A DNA stretch of 47,722 nucleotides from assembly GCF_900111605.1 (NCBI RefSeq), contig NZ_FOIA01000028.1:1-47722 (forward strand), written 5' to 3'. The stretch's first letter is position 1, and every line of letters begins with the position of its first letter. Shown one piece after another: positions 35,627 to 44,550 of the stretch. The position numbers and the translations under genes were made by a program. The stretch comes from Nitrosomonas marina (lineage in GTDB: Bacteria > Pseudomonadota > Gammaproteobacteria > Burkholderiales > Nitrosomonadaceae). Under the pieces are notes generated by a model. The model did no database searches and had not been told where the DNA came from. It saw only the letters and a list, made by a program, of their open reading frames with translations.

Positions 35627-36493
35627 ATGCCATCAATGACGACACTGACCTGTTCCGCCCCGGCCAAGCTTAACCTGTTTCTGCACGTCGTAGGTCGGCG
35701 GCCGGATGGCTACCATTTGCTGCAGACAGTTTTCCGTCTGCTGGATTTCTCGGATGAGTTAAGTTTTACATTACGTGATGACGGCAAGATAAAACTGTCT
35801 GCAGAAACAATGGGCGTGCCCGCGGATCAGAATTTATGCGTGCGTGCTGCAAAATGTCTGCAGGCAATGAGTGGAAGCGGTCCGGGTGTCGATATATCCC
35901 TGGATAAGAAAATTCCCATGGGTGGTGGCCTCGGTGGCGGGAGTTCAGATGCGGCGACGACTCTGGTAGCGTTGAACAGATTATGGAATCTGAACCTTGA
36001 CAGGGAAACGTTGCTGGAACTGGGGCTGCAGCTCGGTGCGGACGTGCCGGTGTTCATTTTCGGGCAAAATGCCTTCGCCGAAGGCGTCGGTGAAAAATTG
36101 TCTGCCCTGGAACTGCCTGCAGCATGGTATCTTGTGATTATTCCACCCGTTCATGTGTCGACTGCAGAAATTTTTTCAAGTAAAGAATTGACACGAAACA
36201 CGATTCCTATCAAAATACCGCCCTTTTCCATATGGCAGGGACATAATGATCTCGAGCCTGTGGTATGCCGTCTTTATCCGGAAGTGGCGGTTAGATTAGA
36301 GTGGCTAAAGCAGCTGAAAAATACTACAATAGCTGCCATGAGTGGGTCTGGTGCCTGCGTGTTTGCCGAGTTTGCGACGGAGCGCGAAGCGTGTGCGGCC
36401 TATGCCAGCTTGCCGGATGATATGACAGGGTTTGTGGCACGTGGATTGGATTGTCATCCGATGTACACTGCTTTGAAAAAGAATGGGGAGTAG
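35627..36493 (+). CDS. ispE: 4-diphosphocytidyl-2-C-methyl-D-erythritol kinase
   Basis: IspE is a GHMP kinase of the MEP isoprenoid pathway that phosphorylates CDP-methylerythritol. The 288-aa product shows the N-terminal APAKLNLFLHVVGRRPDGYH, the ATP-binding loop PMGGGLGGGSSDAATTL (about 96-112) and the C-terminal MSGSGACVFAEF. Alternative starts are GTG 35624 and ATG 35636. Its last three codons and stop (36484-36493) lie inside the acceptor-stem end of the tRNA-Gln gene, so gene and tRNA overlap by 10 bases. Confidence 0.94.
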   Translation: MPSMTTLTCSAPAKLNLFLHVVGRRPDGYHLLQTVFRLLDFSDELSFTLRDDGKIKLSAETMGVPADQNLCVRAAKCLQAMSGSGPGVDISLDKKIPMGGGLGGGSSDAATTLVALNRLWNLNLDRETLLELGLQLGADVPVFIFGQNAFAEGVGEKLSALELPAAWYLVIIPPVHVSTAEIFSSKELTRNTIPIKIPPFSIWQGHNDLEPVVCRLYPEVAVRLEWLKQLKNTTIAAMSGSGACVFAEFATEREACAAYASLPDDMTGFVARGLDCHPMYTALKKNGE

Positions 36494-36558
36494 CCAAGTG
36501 GTAAGGCACCGGATTTTGATTCCGGCATTCGTAGGTTCGATCCCTACCTCCCCAGCCA
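36484..36558 (+). tRNA. tRNA-Gln (anticodon TTG)
   Basis: The 75-base gene folds as a full cloverleaf. The acceptor stem is TGGGGAG with CTCCCCA, followed by discriminator G and an encoded CCA. The D arm is GCC..GGC, the anticodon arm is CCGGA-TTTTGAT-TCCGG, and the T arm is GTAGG-TTCGATC-CCTAC. Anticodon TTG reads CAA/CAG (Gln). The TAG stop of ispE forms tRNA bases 8-10. Confidence 0.97.
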
Positions 36559-36635
36559 TTATAAAGACTTCCAGAACATTCAGAAAAATGCTGGCGGACA
36601 GACTGATACCAAACCGCATTATTTGCCGGTCTATG

Positions 36636-36664
36636 TTGACGGGAGCCGCAAGCATTCCTGATAT
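36636..36664 (+). promoter_or_regulatory. Candidate prs promoter
   Basis: TTGACG (36636-36641, 5/6 to the -35 consensus) is followed after 17 bases by TGATAT (36659-36664, 3/6 but with the key first T and final AT). The predicted start lies about 25 bases before the prs ATG. It is weak but is the best site between tRNA-Gln and prs. Confidence 0.35.
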
Positions 36665-36694
36665 GCGCGTCTAACATATGCCTAAATCAATATA

Positions 36695-37645
36695 ATGTCT
36701 TACGACAGTTTAATGGTATTCACCGGCACGGCTCATCCGCAGCTGGCCCATGATGTTGTCAAGCACCTTAATATCCATCTGGGACGTGCGACGGTGGGGC
36801 GTTTTAGTGACGGTGAAATTATGGTGGAAATCCTCGAGAATGTGCGTGGCAAGGATGTTTTCGTCCTGCAGTCGACCTGCGCTCCAACCAATGACAGCCT
36901 GATGGAAATTCTGGTAATGGTTGATGCGCTTAAACGTGCATCTGCAGGAAGAATTACTGCGGCCATACCTTATTTCGGTTACGCGCGCCAGGACAGAAGG
37001 CCGCGTTCAGTAAGGGTGCCGATTACCGCCAAGGTGGTCGCCAATATGCTGACCAGTGTCGGTGTGGACCGTGTGCTGACGATGGATCTTCATTCTGATC
37101 AGATTCAGGGTTTTTTTGATATTCCCGTCGATAATGTTTATGGCATGCCCATTCTGTTGGGCGATGTCTGGAAACATGACTATCAGGATCTTGTTGTGGT
37201 CTCTCCCGACGTTGGCGGTGTTGTCCGGGCCAGGCACATGGCAAAACGTTTGGAATGCGATCTGGCAATTATCGATAAACGTCGGCCGAAGCCCAATGAG
37301 GCAAGAATCATGAATATTATCGGCGAGGTGAAAGGTAGAACCTGCGTCATTATTGACGATCTTGTCGATACGGCCAATACGCTGTGTAAAGCAGCGGATG
37401 CCTTAAAAGAGGAGGGCGCTGTTGCTGTGATCGCCTATTCGACGCATCCGGTTTTATCGGGGAATGCCGTTGAGCGCATCAACAACTCGAATCTAGATAA
37501 ACTGGTGGTGACGGACACCATACCGCTGAAGGAAGAGTCTACAGCGTGTGAAAAAATCTGTCAGTTAAGTGTTGCAAATCTGCTGGCTGAGACAATGGTG
37601 CGTATCAGTAATGAAAGTTCCCTCAGCTCGTTGTTTATGGAGTGA
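36695..37645 (+). CDS. prs: Ribose-phosphate pyrophosphokinase
   Basis: Prs makes PRPP from ribose-5-phosphate and ATP for nucleotide, His and Trp synthesis. The 316-aa product has [20 protein letters not shown] with the ATP-binding residues, [23 protein letters not shown], the KRRP flexible loop, and the PRPP-binding loop [13 protein letters not shown] (about 217-229). Length is identical or nearly so to family members (315-319 aa). It follows tRNA-Gln and precedes rplY, the conserved betaproteobacterial order. No strong ribosome-binding site is seen. Confidence 0.97.
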   Translation: MSYDSLMVFTGTAHPQLAHDVVKHLNIHLGRATVGRFSDGEIMVEILENVRGKDVFVLQSTCAPTNDSLMEILVMVDALKRASAGRITAAIPYFGYARQDRRPRSVRVPITAKVVANMLTSVGVDRVLTMDLHSDQIQGFFDIPVDNVYGMPILLGDVWKHDYQDLVVVSPDVGGVVRARHMAKRLECDLAIIDKRRPKPNEARIMNIIGEVKGRTCVIIDDLVDTANTLCKAADALKEEGAVAVIAYSTHPVLSGNAVERINNSNLDKLVVTDTIPLKEESTACEKICQLSVANLLAETMVRISNESSLSSLFME

Positions 37646-37710
37646 ATGTTTCGCTCATGTGTCATCGATTTGTTTGGTCGCGGACAAATCATTTTTTGTG
37701 GAGATATTAA

Positions 37711-38349
37711 ATGAAGATTGAAGTCAGTGCTGAAAAGCGCACGCTGCAGGGAAAAGGTGCGAGCCGCCGCCTGCGTGGTTCCGGCAAGGTGCCGGGGATC
37801 ATTTATGGTGGAGATAATGCGCCCCAGGCCATTGAGCTGGATCATAACGATATGTATTACAAGCTTAAGATGGAGGCGTTTCATGCATCGATATTGACTC
37901 TGAGTGTGGGTGGCTCAAAAGAGCAGGTGTTGTTGCGTGATGTGCAAATGCATCCATATAAACAACTGGTCCTCCATTTGGATTTTCAGCGTGTGGACCA
38001 AAAGAAGAAAATTCACATGAAAGTGCCGTTGCATTTTATCAATGCAGATATTGCACCGGGTGTTAAAACATCGGGCGGTAATGTCAGCCATGTATTAACT
38101 GAAGTGGATGTCACTTGCTTGCCGAAAGACCTGCCCGAATTTATTACCGTTGATCTGATTGATCTTTCAGCAGGGCATACCCTGCATCTCAGTGATATCA
38201 TTGTTCCGGAAAATGTTGAAATTACGGCACTGGTCAAAGGCGATGATCAGGCCGTGGCAACAATTACCATACCGCGTTCTGTTCTGTCGAGCGGGTCTGC
38301 AGAAGAAGGCGGGGAAGCAGAAGGAGAGGCTGAGGCGTCAGAGGAGTAA
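37711..38349 (+). CDS. rplY: 50S ribosomal protein L25, CTC-type
   Basis: This 212-aa protein is the long (CTC/TL5) form of L25: an N-terminal 5S-rRNA-binding L25 domain (about 1-92, with [21 protein letters not shown]) plus a C-terminal beta domain (about 95-190) absent from E. coli L25 (94 aa). The tail is very acidic ([12 protein letters not shown]). TGGAGA lies 8 bases before the ATG. A strong terminator follows, so rplY probably ends the prs-rplY transcript. Confidence 0.95.
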   Translation: MKIEVSAEKRTLQGKGASRRLRGSGKVPGIIYGGDNAPQAIELDHNDMYYKLKMEAFHASILTLSVGGSKEQVLLRDVQMHPYKQLVLHLDFQRVDQKKKIHMKVPLHFINADIAPGVKTSGGNVSHVLTEVDVTCLPKDLPEFITVDLIDLSAGHTLHLSDIIVPENVEITALVKGDDQAVATITIPRSVLSSGSAEEGGEAEGEAEASEE

Positions 38350-38372
38350 CAAACCGTTTTAAATGGTGGCCT

Positions 38373-38417
38373 AAAAAATCTGCTGGATTTGATTATAATC
38401 CAGCAGATTTTTGTTTT
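38373..38417 (+). terminator. Intrinsic terminator after rplY
   Basis: AAATCTGCTGGATT (38376-38389) pairs perfectly with AATCCAGCAGATTT (38397-38410) around a 7-base loop. The T-run TTTTTGTTTT follows. It lies 25 bases after the rplY stop and separates it from pth. Confidence 0.92.
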
Positions 38418-38452
38418 AGGACTTGTGAACACTGGAACACGTTTGAATTGCG

Positions 38453-39019
38453 ATGAAGCTGATTGTCGGACTGGGTAATCCGGGAAAAGAATATGAGCAT
38501 ACGCGCCATAATGCCGGTTTTGTCTGGATTGATTGCCTGGCGGATGAACTGAAAGTAACGCTGAGACCTGAGGCGCGTTTTAACGCATTGTGCGCGCGTG
38601 TCACCATGAATTCGGCTGATTTATGGTTGCTTGAGCCGCAGACGTACATGAATCGCAGTGGCCAGTCAGTTGCCGCGTTATGCCGGTTTTACAAGATTCA
38701 ACCCGATGAAATTCTCGTCATTCATGATGAGCTCGATTTATTGCCTGGTGCGGTTAAACTAAAATGGGGCGGCGGTCTGGGTGGACATAACGGCCTTAAG
38801 GATATTGCCGCTCAATTGGGAACCCGGGATTTCTGGCGATTACGGATTGGTATCGGGCATCCGGGTGACCGCAGTGATGTGGTGCGGTTTGTGCTGCACC
38901 CGCCCGGAAAAGAAGAATCCAGGTTGATCAATGAAGCGATTGACCGGAGTCTGCAGATATGGTCGCTGATCGCACAAGGCGATTTTCAGACGGCCATGCT
39001 GAAACTGCATACCAAGTAA
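38453..39019 (+). CDS. pth: Peptidyl-tRNA hydrolase
   Basis: Pth recycles tRNA by cleaving peptidyl-tRNA released from stalled ribosomes. The 188-aa product has [19 protein letters not shown] with the catalytic histidine at His19 and Asn9 in the substrate pocket, [11 protein letters not shown] near 62, VIHDELDL with the conserved Asp, and GGHNGLKDI. Length is standard (194 in E. coli). It starts after the rplY terminator and lies upstream of ychF, as in most proteobacteria. No clear ribosome-binding site was seen. Confidence 0.96.
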   Translation: MKLIVGLGNPGKEYEHTRHNAGFVWIDCLADELKVTLRPEARFNALCARVTMNSADLWLLEPQTYMNRSGQSVAALCRFYKIQPDEILVIHDELDLLPGAVKLKWGGGLGGHNGLKDIAAQLGTRDFWRLRIGIGHPGDRSDVVRFVLHPPGKEESRLINEAIDRSLQIWSLIAQGDFQTAMLKLHTK

Positions 39020-39075
39020 GTCACCCTGTATCTTAACGATTAAGCAATTCAATAAACCCGAATGAGTACCCGATT

Positions 39076-40167
39076 ATGAGCCTGAAATGCGGTATTGTGG
39101 GTTTGCCCAATGTTGGCAAATCGACTTTATTTAATGCGTTGACCAAAGCGGGCATCGCTGCTGAAAATTATCCCTTTTGTACCATTGATCCAAATGTCGG
39201 TATTGTTGAGGTGCCCGATCCACGTCTGCAAAAGCTGACGGAAATTGTCAAACCGCAGAAAGTTCAACCTGCCATTGTAGAGTTTGTCGATATCGCCGGG
39301 CTGGTGGCAGGCGCGTCCAAGGGAGAAGGACTGGGCAATAAATTTCTGGCAAATATCCGGGAGACGGATGGTATTGTTAACATGGTGCGTTGTTTTTCCA
39401 ATGACAATGTTACGCATGTTGCGGGCCGTGTGGATCCCGTGTCCGACATTGAAGTGATACAGACAGAACTCGTGTTGGCCGATATGGCAACAGTTGAGAA
39501 AGCGTTGCTGCGTGAATCCAAAATAGCCAAGTCTGGTAACAAGGAGGCAATCAAACTGTGCGGTTTTCTTGAAACCGTGCAGGCGCATCTGGACCAGGGC
39601 AAACCTGCACGCTCACTTGAACTTGATCATGACCAGCAGCAGTTGCTTAAACCATTGTGTCTGCTGACTGCCAAGCCGGCAATCTATGTCGCCAATGTTG
39701 ATGACAACGGTTTTCAAAACAATCCGTTGCTTGATAGTGTCAGGGAATATGCGGCGCAGGAGAGCGCGCCGGTTGTTGCAATCTGCGCGTCGCTGGAATC
39801 CGAAATCGCGGATCTGGCAGATGAAGACAAACAGGTTTTTCTTGAGGATATCGGCCTGGAAGAGCCGGGGCTCAATCGCCTGGTGCGTGCCGCCTACGAC
39901 TTGCTGGGACTGCAGACTTATTTTACAGCAGGCGTCAAGGAAGTCAGGGCGTGGACGATTCACAAAGGTGACACCGCGCCTCAGGCCGCAGGCGTTATTC
40001 ATACCGACTTTGAAAAGGGTTTTATCCGCGCCGAAGTGATCAGTTATGAAGATTTTGTTGCCTGCAACGGCGAACAGGGTGCCAAAGAAGCCGGTAAAAT
40101 GCGCCTCGAAGGAAAGGAATATATCGTCAGGGATGGGGATGTAATGCACTTCAGGTTCAATGTGTAG
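39076..40167 (+). CDS. ychF: Redox-regulated ATPase YchF
   Basis: YchF is an Obg-family P-loop protein that prefers ATP to GTP and binds ribosomes. The 363-aa protein (E. coli 363) has G1 [14 protein letters not shown] (8-21), [20 protein letters not shown], the non-canonical G4 segment NVDDNG, and the C-terminal TGS domain ending VMHFRFNV. It follows pth closely. A stem-loop overlaps the stop codon region (40167-40189) but lacks a T-run. Confidence 0.96.
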   Translation: MSLKCGIVGLPNVGKSTLFNALTKAGIAAENYPFCTIDPNVGIVEVPDPRLQKLTEIVKPQKVQPAIVEFVDIAGLVAGASKGEGLGNKFLANIRETDGIVNMVRCFSNDNVTHVAGRVDPVSDIEVIQTELVLADMATVEKALLRESKIAKSGNKEAIKLCGFLETVQAHLDQGKPARSLELDHDQQQLLKPLCLLTAKPAIYVANVDDNGFQNNPLLDSVREYAAQESAPVVAICASLESEIADLADEDKQVFLEDIGLEEPGLNRLVRAAYDLLGLQTYFTAGVKEVRAWTIHKGDTAPQAAGVIHTDFEKGFIRAEVISYEDFVACNGEQGAKEAGKMRLEGKEYIVRDGDVMHFRFNV

Positions 40168-40297
40168 CAGACTTCATTTTCAGTCTGCTGCAACTCCTGA
40201 CAATCGTGAACCGCACCTGTCTGGGAAGTGGCGGAAATCAGGGATCATTGATGGTATTGTAGCCTTTCATACCGGGCCTGCCAGAGAATCAGGGCAA

Positions 40298-41749
40298 TCA
40301 GGGAACCTGCGGCTGCGCTCCGGCCGGATATGCCATCAGGTAACTTGTACCATTCTCGATGATCACGTTATAAACAATTCCGTCCGGAGAAATAGCAGGC
40401 GAGGATACCCCGCCAATGGCATCACTGTCGTTGGCGCGGGTAAAGAAATCGAATGAACGGGTACGCAGACCTGTTGTCGTGCTGTAGTAAACATAATTGG
40501 CTGAAACAGCCGGCGAGGCGATGGTCTGTCCGCCACCGAGGTAAGTCGAGACAATGGGCACATCGGCAAATGCTCCATTCGATTCCAGAACATGAAGCCG
40601 GTGGAGCGAGTTTAAAAATATCTGTCTTCCAATAGAGGCGGGTGTGGCCATGACCGCCTCACCAACATTCTGGTTCCACAGTTTAGCGCCGGTTTCTGGG
40701 TCAAAACCCTGAATGAAGCCATCTTCCCGGGCAATAACCAGAAGGCCGTTACTAAAAACAGCTGGTGACGAAAAATAATTTTTGTCGCTGTCGTCGTCAT
40801 AGGTCCAGATTCTGTTTAACTGGGGCGTGGCCAGATCGAGCCGCCAGTGAAATCCGGTCATGCGCAGTCCGAGGCAATTGTCGGCGACAATAATCAAAGG
40901 ACGCTCCGGCTGTGTTATCGTTGATAAATCCACCAGGGCAGGTGTCGGGTCCAGCCATCCAAATTGTTCATACAGGGGACCGAAAGCATCGCCGATAACT
41001 GCGGTGCCTTTTGGAAAGTCGCTGATGATGTCCCAGATATCACTCAACAGGCCACTGATGTCGCTTCCTCCACCCCTAACGCGCAAACAACCGCCTACCG
41101 TGCGGCGGTCAATCACGCTGCCGCGGTCATTGAAAACAAACAGTTCGTTTAACCCATCTTCGTAATCGTCGTTGTCAGCGCCATCCCGCTGGCGCGACAA
41201 TCTGACTGGAAGAAAAATATGAATGCCACGGCTCGACTCCATGACCTTGGGCGATGCAGAAGTATGGCCGCGAATGACTTCATTGATATCGGGAAATGTA
41301 TACGACCATCGGGACTCGCATTCCGGTGTAATACTGTGCAATGTACTCAGGTAGGAATCGGGACCCACTTCCCGGATTGATACGATGTAGGAATTTCCGT
41401 TTGAAGCTATTGCAGGCGTTGAGAGGATAACACCGGTTGACAAATCGACTGAGCACTTGATTGTGCCATTCGAATTGACGATAACGAGTTTGCCTTCAGT
41501 GGTACCGAGAAGTATTGAACCGTCCATGGCAACAACGGGGGATGAATGAGCGACCGGTCCGACATCACGCTTCCAAAGCGGCGTGATCGCCGGTGAACTG
41601 TTGACTGCAATGAATCCCTGGCTTCGATTATCGGCATGAAACTGAGACCAGGTCCCGGTGCCGACATTTCCATTACCGCATGCGGATAACAGTGCGGCGA
41701 AGCAGAAAGACACAATAATACTGATGATTCGATAACTGTTCTGGTTCAT
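40298..41749 (-). CDS. Exported PQQ-like beta-propeller lipoprotein
   Basis: The 483-aa protein has a lipoprotein signal ending ALLSAC (Cys24), then WD/PQQ-like repeats of about 40-60 residues. Typical elements include SSPVVAMDGSILLGTTEGKLVIVNSNG, SSPAVFSNGLLVIAREDGFIQGFDPETGAKLW and SPAISPDGIVYNVI. The pattern suggests a seven- or eight-bladed propeller like BamB, but the loops are longer and BamB-specific context is missing. The open frame extends 30 codons upstream; the internal ATG was chosen because it starts a proper signal peptide. Function is unknown; no PQQ-binding residues were identified. Confidence 0.8.
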   Translation of the reverse strand: MNQNSYRIISIIVSFCFAALLSACGNGNVGTGTWSQFHADNRSQGFIAVNSSPAITPLWKRDVGPVAHSSPVVAMDGSILLGTTEGKLVIVNSNGTIKCSVDLSTGVILSTPAIASNGNSYIVSIREVGPDSYLSTLHSITPECESRWSYTFPDINEVIRGHTSASPKVMESSRGIHIFLPVRLSRQRDGADNDDYEDGLNELFVFNDRGSVIDRRTVGGCLRVRGGGSDISGLLSDIWDIISDFPKGTAVIGDAFGPLYEQFGWLDPTPALVDLSTITQPERPLIIVADNCLGLRMTGFHWRLDLATPQLNRIWTYDDDSDKNYFSSPAVFSNGLLVIAREDGFIQGFDPETGAKLWNQNVGEAVMATPASIGRQIFLNSLHRLHVLESNGAFADVPIVSTYLGGGQTIASPAVSANYVYYSTTTGLRTRSFDFFTRANDSDAIGGVSSPAISPDGIVYNVIIENGTSYLMAYPAGAQPQVP

Positions 41750-42013
41750 GTTCAATGCCGGGCTGGTTGATAAATTCAGACAGACGATGAAAATCGAATT
41801 GTTTTCTGTGCTTCTCCAGTCTGCGTTATATTTAACCATACATGTGTCTTCAAGTCAGTTTAAAAATACTTTTAACCAGTCATGTACCTGATTGAGATAA
41901 GTGAGAATGCATATGCAAGGCAGGCGGCATTGCACTGTGTATAAACCCAGCTATTTGCTTTCCAGTGCCGGATAAGGAAGGTATGTGAAGACGGATGAAC
42001 AGGGTGCGTGAGT

Positions 42014-43162
42014 ATGTGTGATAAAAAATGCGTCGGATTCCTGATTAATCCAATTGCGGGCATGGGCGGCCGGGTTGGATTGAAAGGTACGGATGGCATG
42101 GAGAATCAGGCTCGGGCGCTGGGTGCACGGCCTGCCGCACACCTTCGTGCGATGGATGCCCTGTGTCGGTTTGTTCAACTGATGTCGCATGCAACGGCTT
42201 TTCCGTTACGATGGCTGACCTGTTCAGGGGAAATGGGCGAAGCGGTGTTGAAAACAGCCGGCATTCCTATGAACGTTATAGAAATCGTGCATATCGTAAC
42301 TGGACAATCCACGGCGGAAGATACGCGGCGGGCGGTGAGCAGTTTTATGGCACAGAAAGTGGACTTGATCGTTTTTTGCGGCGGTGACGGAACCGCGCGG
42401 GATATTTGCAGCGTTGCCGGAAATGGCGTACCGATTCTGGGCATCCCTTCGGGCGTCAAAATGTTTTCGGGAGTTTTTGCCATCAATCCCGTGCGTTGTG
42501 CCGAAACCATGCTCGCTTTTTTGCAGGATCGGTTGACGGCTGTGCAGACAGAAGTGCTGGATCTGGACGAGGCAAGCTACCGGGCTGGTGAATGGAAAGT
42601 CAAGCTGTATCATGCTGCGTTGACGCCATTCGAACCCAGGTATATGCAATCATCCAAGGCCTTGATCGAAGACGTCGACGATACTGCGGTCAGGGCGGGC
42701 ATAGCGGACTATCTGTTGGAACAATTTCAGCATGAAACACCGGCGCTCGTATTTCTGGGTGCTGGGAGCACGGTCAAATCGGTTGGCGATCGCTGGGGTA
42801 TCGATAAAACGCTGCTGGGCGTTGATGCTGTTGTCAATGGAGAATGTATCGGCAGCGATCTGAACGAACAGCAGATACTTGAATTGCTCGGCAGATTCAA
42901 AGCGCGTAAACTGATCCTCAGCCCAATCGGTGCGCAGGGATTCGTGCTGGGCAGGGGGAATTCGCAGCTTAGTCCTGCTGTTATTCGGGAAATAGGTTGC
43001 AACAATATCATTGTAATTGCCACGCCTGCCAAGCTCGCAAAAACACCTGTACTCCGGTTTGATACCGGCGACGCCATGCTTGACCGGGAACTGGCGGATG
43101 ATGGTTATATTCGTGTTGTTACCGGTTACCGCCGAAGAACGCTGGTGAAAACGATGCTTTAG
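42014..43162 (+). CDS. ATP-NAD kinase-like protein (COG3199 / AcoX-type)
   Basis: The 382-aa product starts with GFLINPIAGMGGRVGLKGTDG (about 8-28) and has the kinase motif VFCGGDGTARDI (about 122-133), followed by GIPSGVKMFSGVFAINP. These are features of the NAD-kinase-related family that includes AcoX, distinct from the essential NadK. The C-terminal domain has LGAGSTVKSV and ILSPIGAQGFVLGRGN. The substrate is not established. A GTG at 42008 is a possible alternative start, six bases from AGGG. The glycine-cleavage gene gcvPA follows after 17 bases, so they are probably one transcript. Confidence 0.85.
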   Translation: MCDKKCVGFLINPIAGMGGRVGLKGTDGMENQARALGARPAAHLRAMDALCRFVQLMSHATAFPLRWLTCSGEMGEAVLKTAGIPMNVIEIVHIVTGQSTAEDTRRAVSSFMAQKVDLIVFCGGDGTARDICSVAGNGVPILGIPSGVKMFSGVFAINPVRCAETMLAFLQDRLTAVQTEVLDLDEASYRAGEWKVKLYHAALTPFEPRYMQSSKALIEDVDDTAVRAGIADYLLEQFQHETPALVFLGAGSTVKSVGDRWGIDKTLLGVDAVVNGECIGSDLNEQQILELLGRFKARKLILSPIGAQGFVLGRGNSQLSPAVIREIGCNNIIVIATPAKLAKTPVLRFDTGDAMLDRELADDGYIRVVTGYRRRTLVKTML

Positions 43163-43179
43163 CAAGAATGGTACAGCAA

Positions 43180-44532
43180 ATGAATTTTTTGCCGCATACT
43201 GAAACCGAACGCCGCGAAATGCTCAGCACGCTGGGAGTGTCGCAGCTGGAAGCACTGTTTGCTGATATTCCTGAACATGTGCGATTTCCGGACCTAACCT
43301 TGCCTTCGCCGCTGTCGCAGATGGAACTGGAAGCACACCTGAGCAAATTAGCTGGTCGTAATGCAAATGCATCGAGTCATGAATGCTTTCTGGGTGCGGG
43401 CGCGTATCATCATTATGTTCCGGCAACGGTGGATTATGTTATTCGCCGTGGTGAGTTTTTTACCGCGTATACCCCTTACCAGCCAGAAGCCAGCCAGGGG
43501 ATGCTGCAGGCCATGTTCGAGTATCAGAGCATGATCTGCCAGTTAACTGGAATGGACCTGGCGAACGCCAGTCACTATGACGGTGCGACCGCACTGGCAG
43601 AAGCAGTGCGCATGGCGCTTGATCTGGCTTCAGGCAACCGGCAGAAAGTCGTTTTGTCGCCCGCGATCAACCCGCATTACCGTGAAACGGTAAGGACCTA
43701 CCTGTGCGGCAGCGAAGCGTCCCTGGTCGGTGAAGACACGGCACCGGGGAAACTGGACAGTCTGTTATCGCAGCTGGATGATCTGGTAGCCGCACTGGTG
43801 ATTCAGAATCCGAATTTTCTGGGGCAGTTTGAAAATATCTCCGGTCTTGCTGAGAAGGTGCATCAGGCCGGGGCGCTTTTGATTGTAGTAGCAGATCCCA
43901 TCGCGCTCGGCCTGTTTCAATCGCCGGATTCCTATGGCGCCGATGTTGTGATAGCCGATGGACAGCCGCTTGGTATACCGCTCTCATTCGGCGGGCCGTC
44001 TCTCGGGATTTTTGCTACACGAATGGCTTATGTGCGTCATATGCCCGGACGGGTGGTCGGCGAAACGGTCGATCAGGCCGGTCGGCGTGGCTATGTGTTG
44101 ACCCTTGCGGCGCGTGAGCAGCATATCCGGCGCGCTCGCGCCACCAGCAATATCTGCACCAATTCAGGACTGATGGCGCTGGCGGCGGCAACGTATCTGG
44201 CAACAGTGGGTGAATCCGGCTTGCGCAAGGTGGCAGAATTGTGTTTTCACAAAAGTCATTATGCTGCACAACAGCTGGCCGGGAAAGCGGGACTGAATAT
44301 CAATACACATGCGCCGGATCAACCTTTTTTCAAGGAGTTCTATGTGCAACTGCCGCGCCCGGTCGATGAGGTCAACCGGATATTGCGAGAGGAATACGGC
44401 ATCATCGGCGGTTTTGACCTTGGTGCCTGCTATCCCGGCTTCGAGCGGCAGATGTTGATCGCGGTGACCGAGATGAATACCAAAGCAGCGATAGACCGGC
44501 TGGTTGATGCGCTGGTTACTGTGACGCGATGA
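43180..44532 (+). CDS. gcvPA: Glycine dehydrogenase (decarboxylating) subunit 1
   Basis: GcvPA is the non-PLP-lysine half of the split P-protein of the glycine cleavage system, which decarboxylates glycine onto the lipoyl arm of GcvH. The roughly 450-aa product begins NFLPHTETERREML and has FLGAGAYHHYVPATVDYVIRRGEFFTAYTPYQPEASQG, YDGATALAEAV, and GGPSLGIFATR. The ATG at 43180 fits the family start; ATG 43168 is an alternative four codons upstream. gcvPB follows after 18 bases. gcvT and gcvH are not in the window. Confidence 0.93.
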   Translation: MNFLPHTETERREMLSTLGVSQLEALFADIPEHVRFPDLTLPSPLSQMELEAHLSKLAGRNANASSHECFLGAGAYHHYVPATVDYVIRRGEFFTAYTPYQPEASQGMLQAMFEYQSMICQLTGMDLANASHYDGATALAEAVRMALDLASGNRQKVVLSPAINPHYRETVRTYLCGSEASLVGEDTAPGKLDSLLSQLDDLVAALVIQNPNFLGQFENISGLAEKVHQAGALLIVVADPIALGLFQSPDSYGADVVIADGQPLGIPLSFGGPSLGIFATRMAYVRHMPGRVVGETVDQAGRRGYVLTLAAREQHIRRARATSNICTNSGLMALAAATYLATVGESGLRKVAELCFHKSHYAAQQLAGKAGLNINTHAPDQPFFKEFYVQLPRPVDEVNRILREEYGIIGGFDLGACYPGFERQMLIAVTEMNTKAAIDRLVDALVTVTR

Positions 44533-44550
44533 AAATGGAGGGCGCTGATC

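Noticed and set aside
40167..40189. Stem-loop AGCAGACT/AGTCTGCT at the end of ychF as a terminator
   Set aside because: The stem is only 8 bases, overlaps the stop codon, and is not followed by a T-run.
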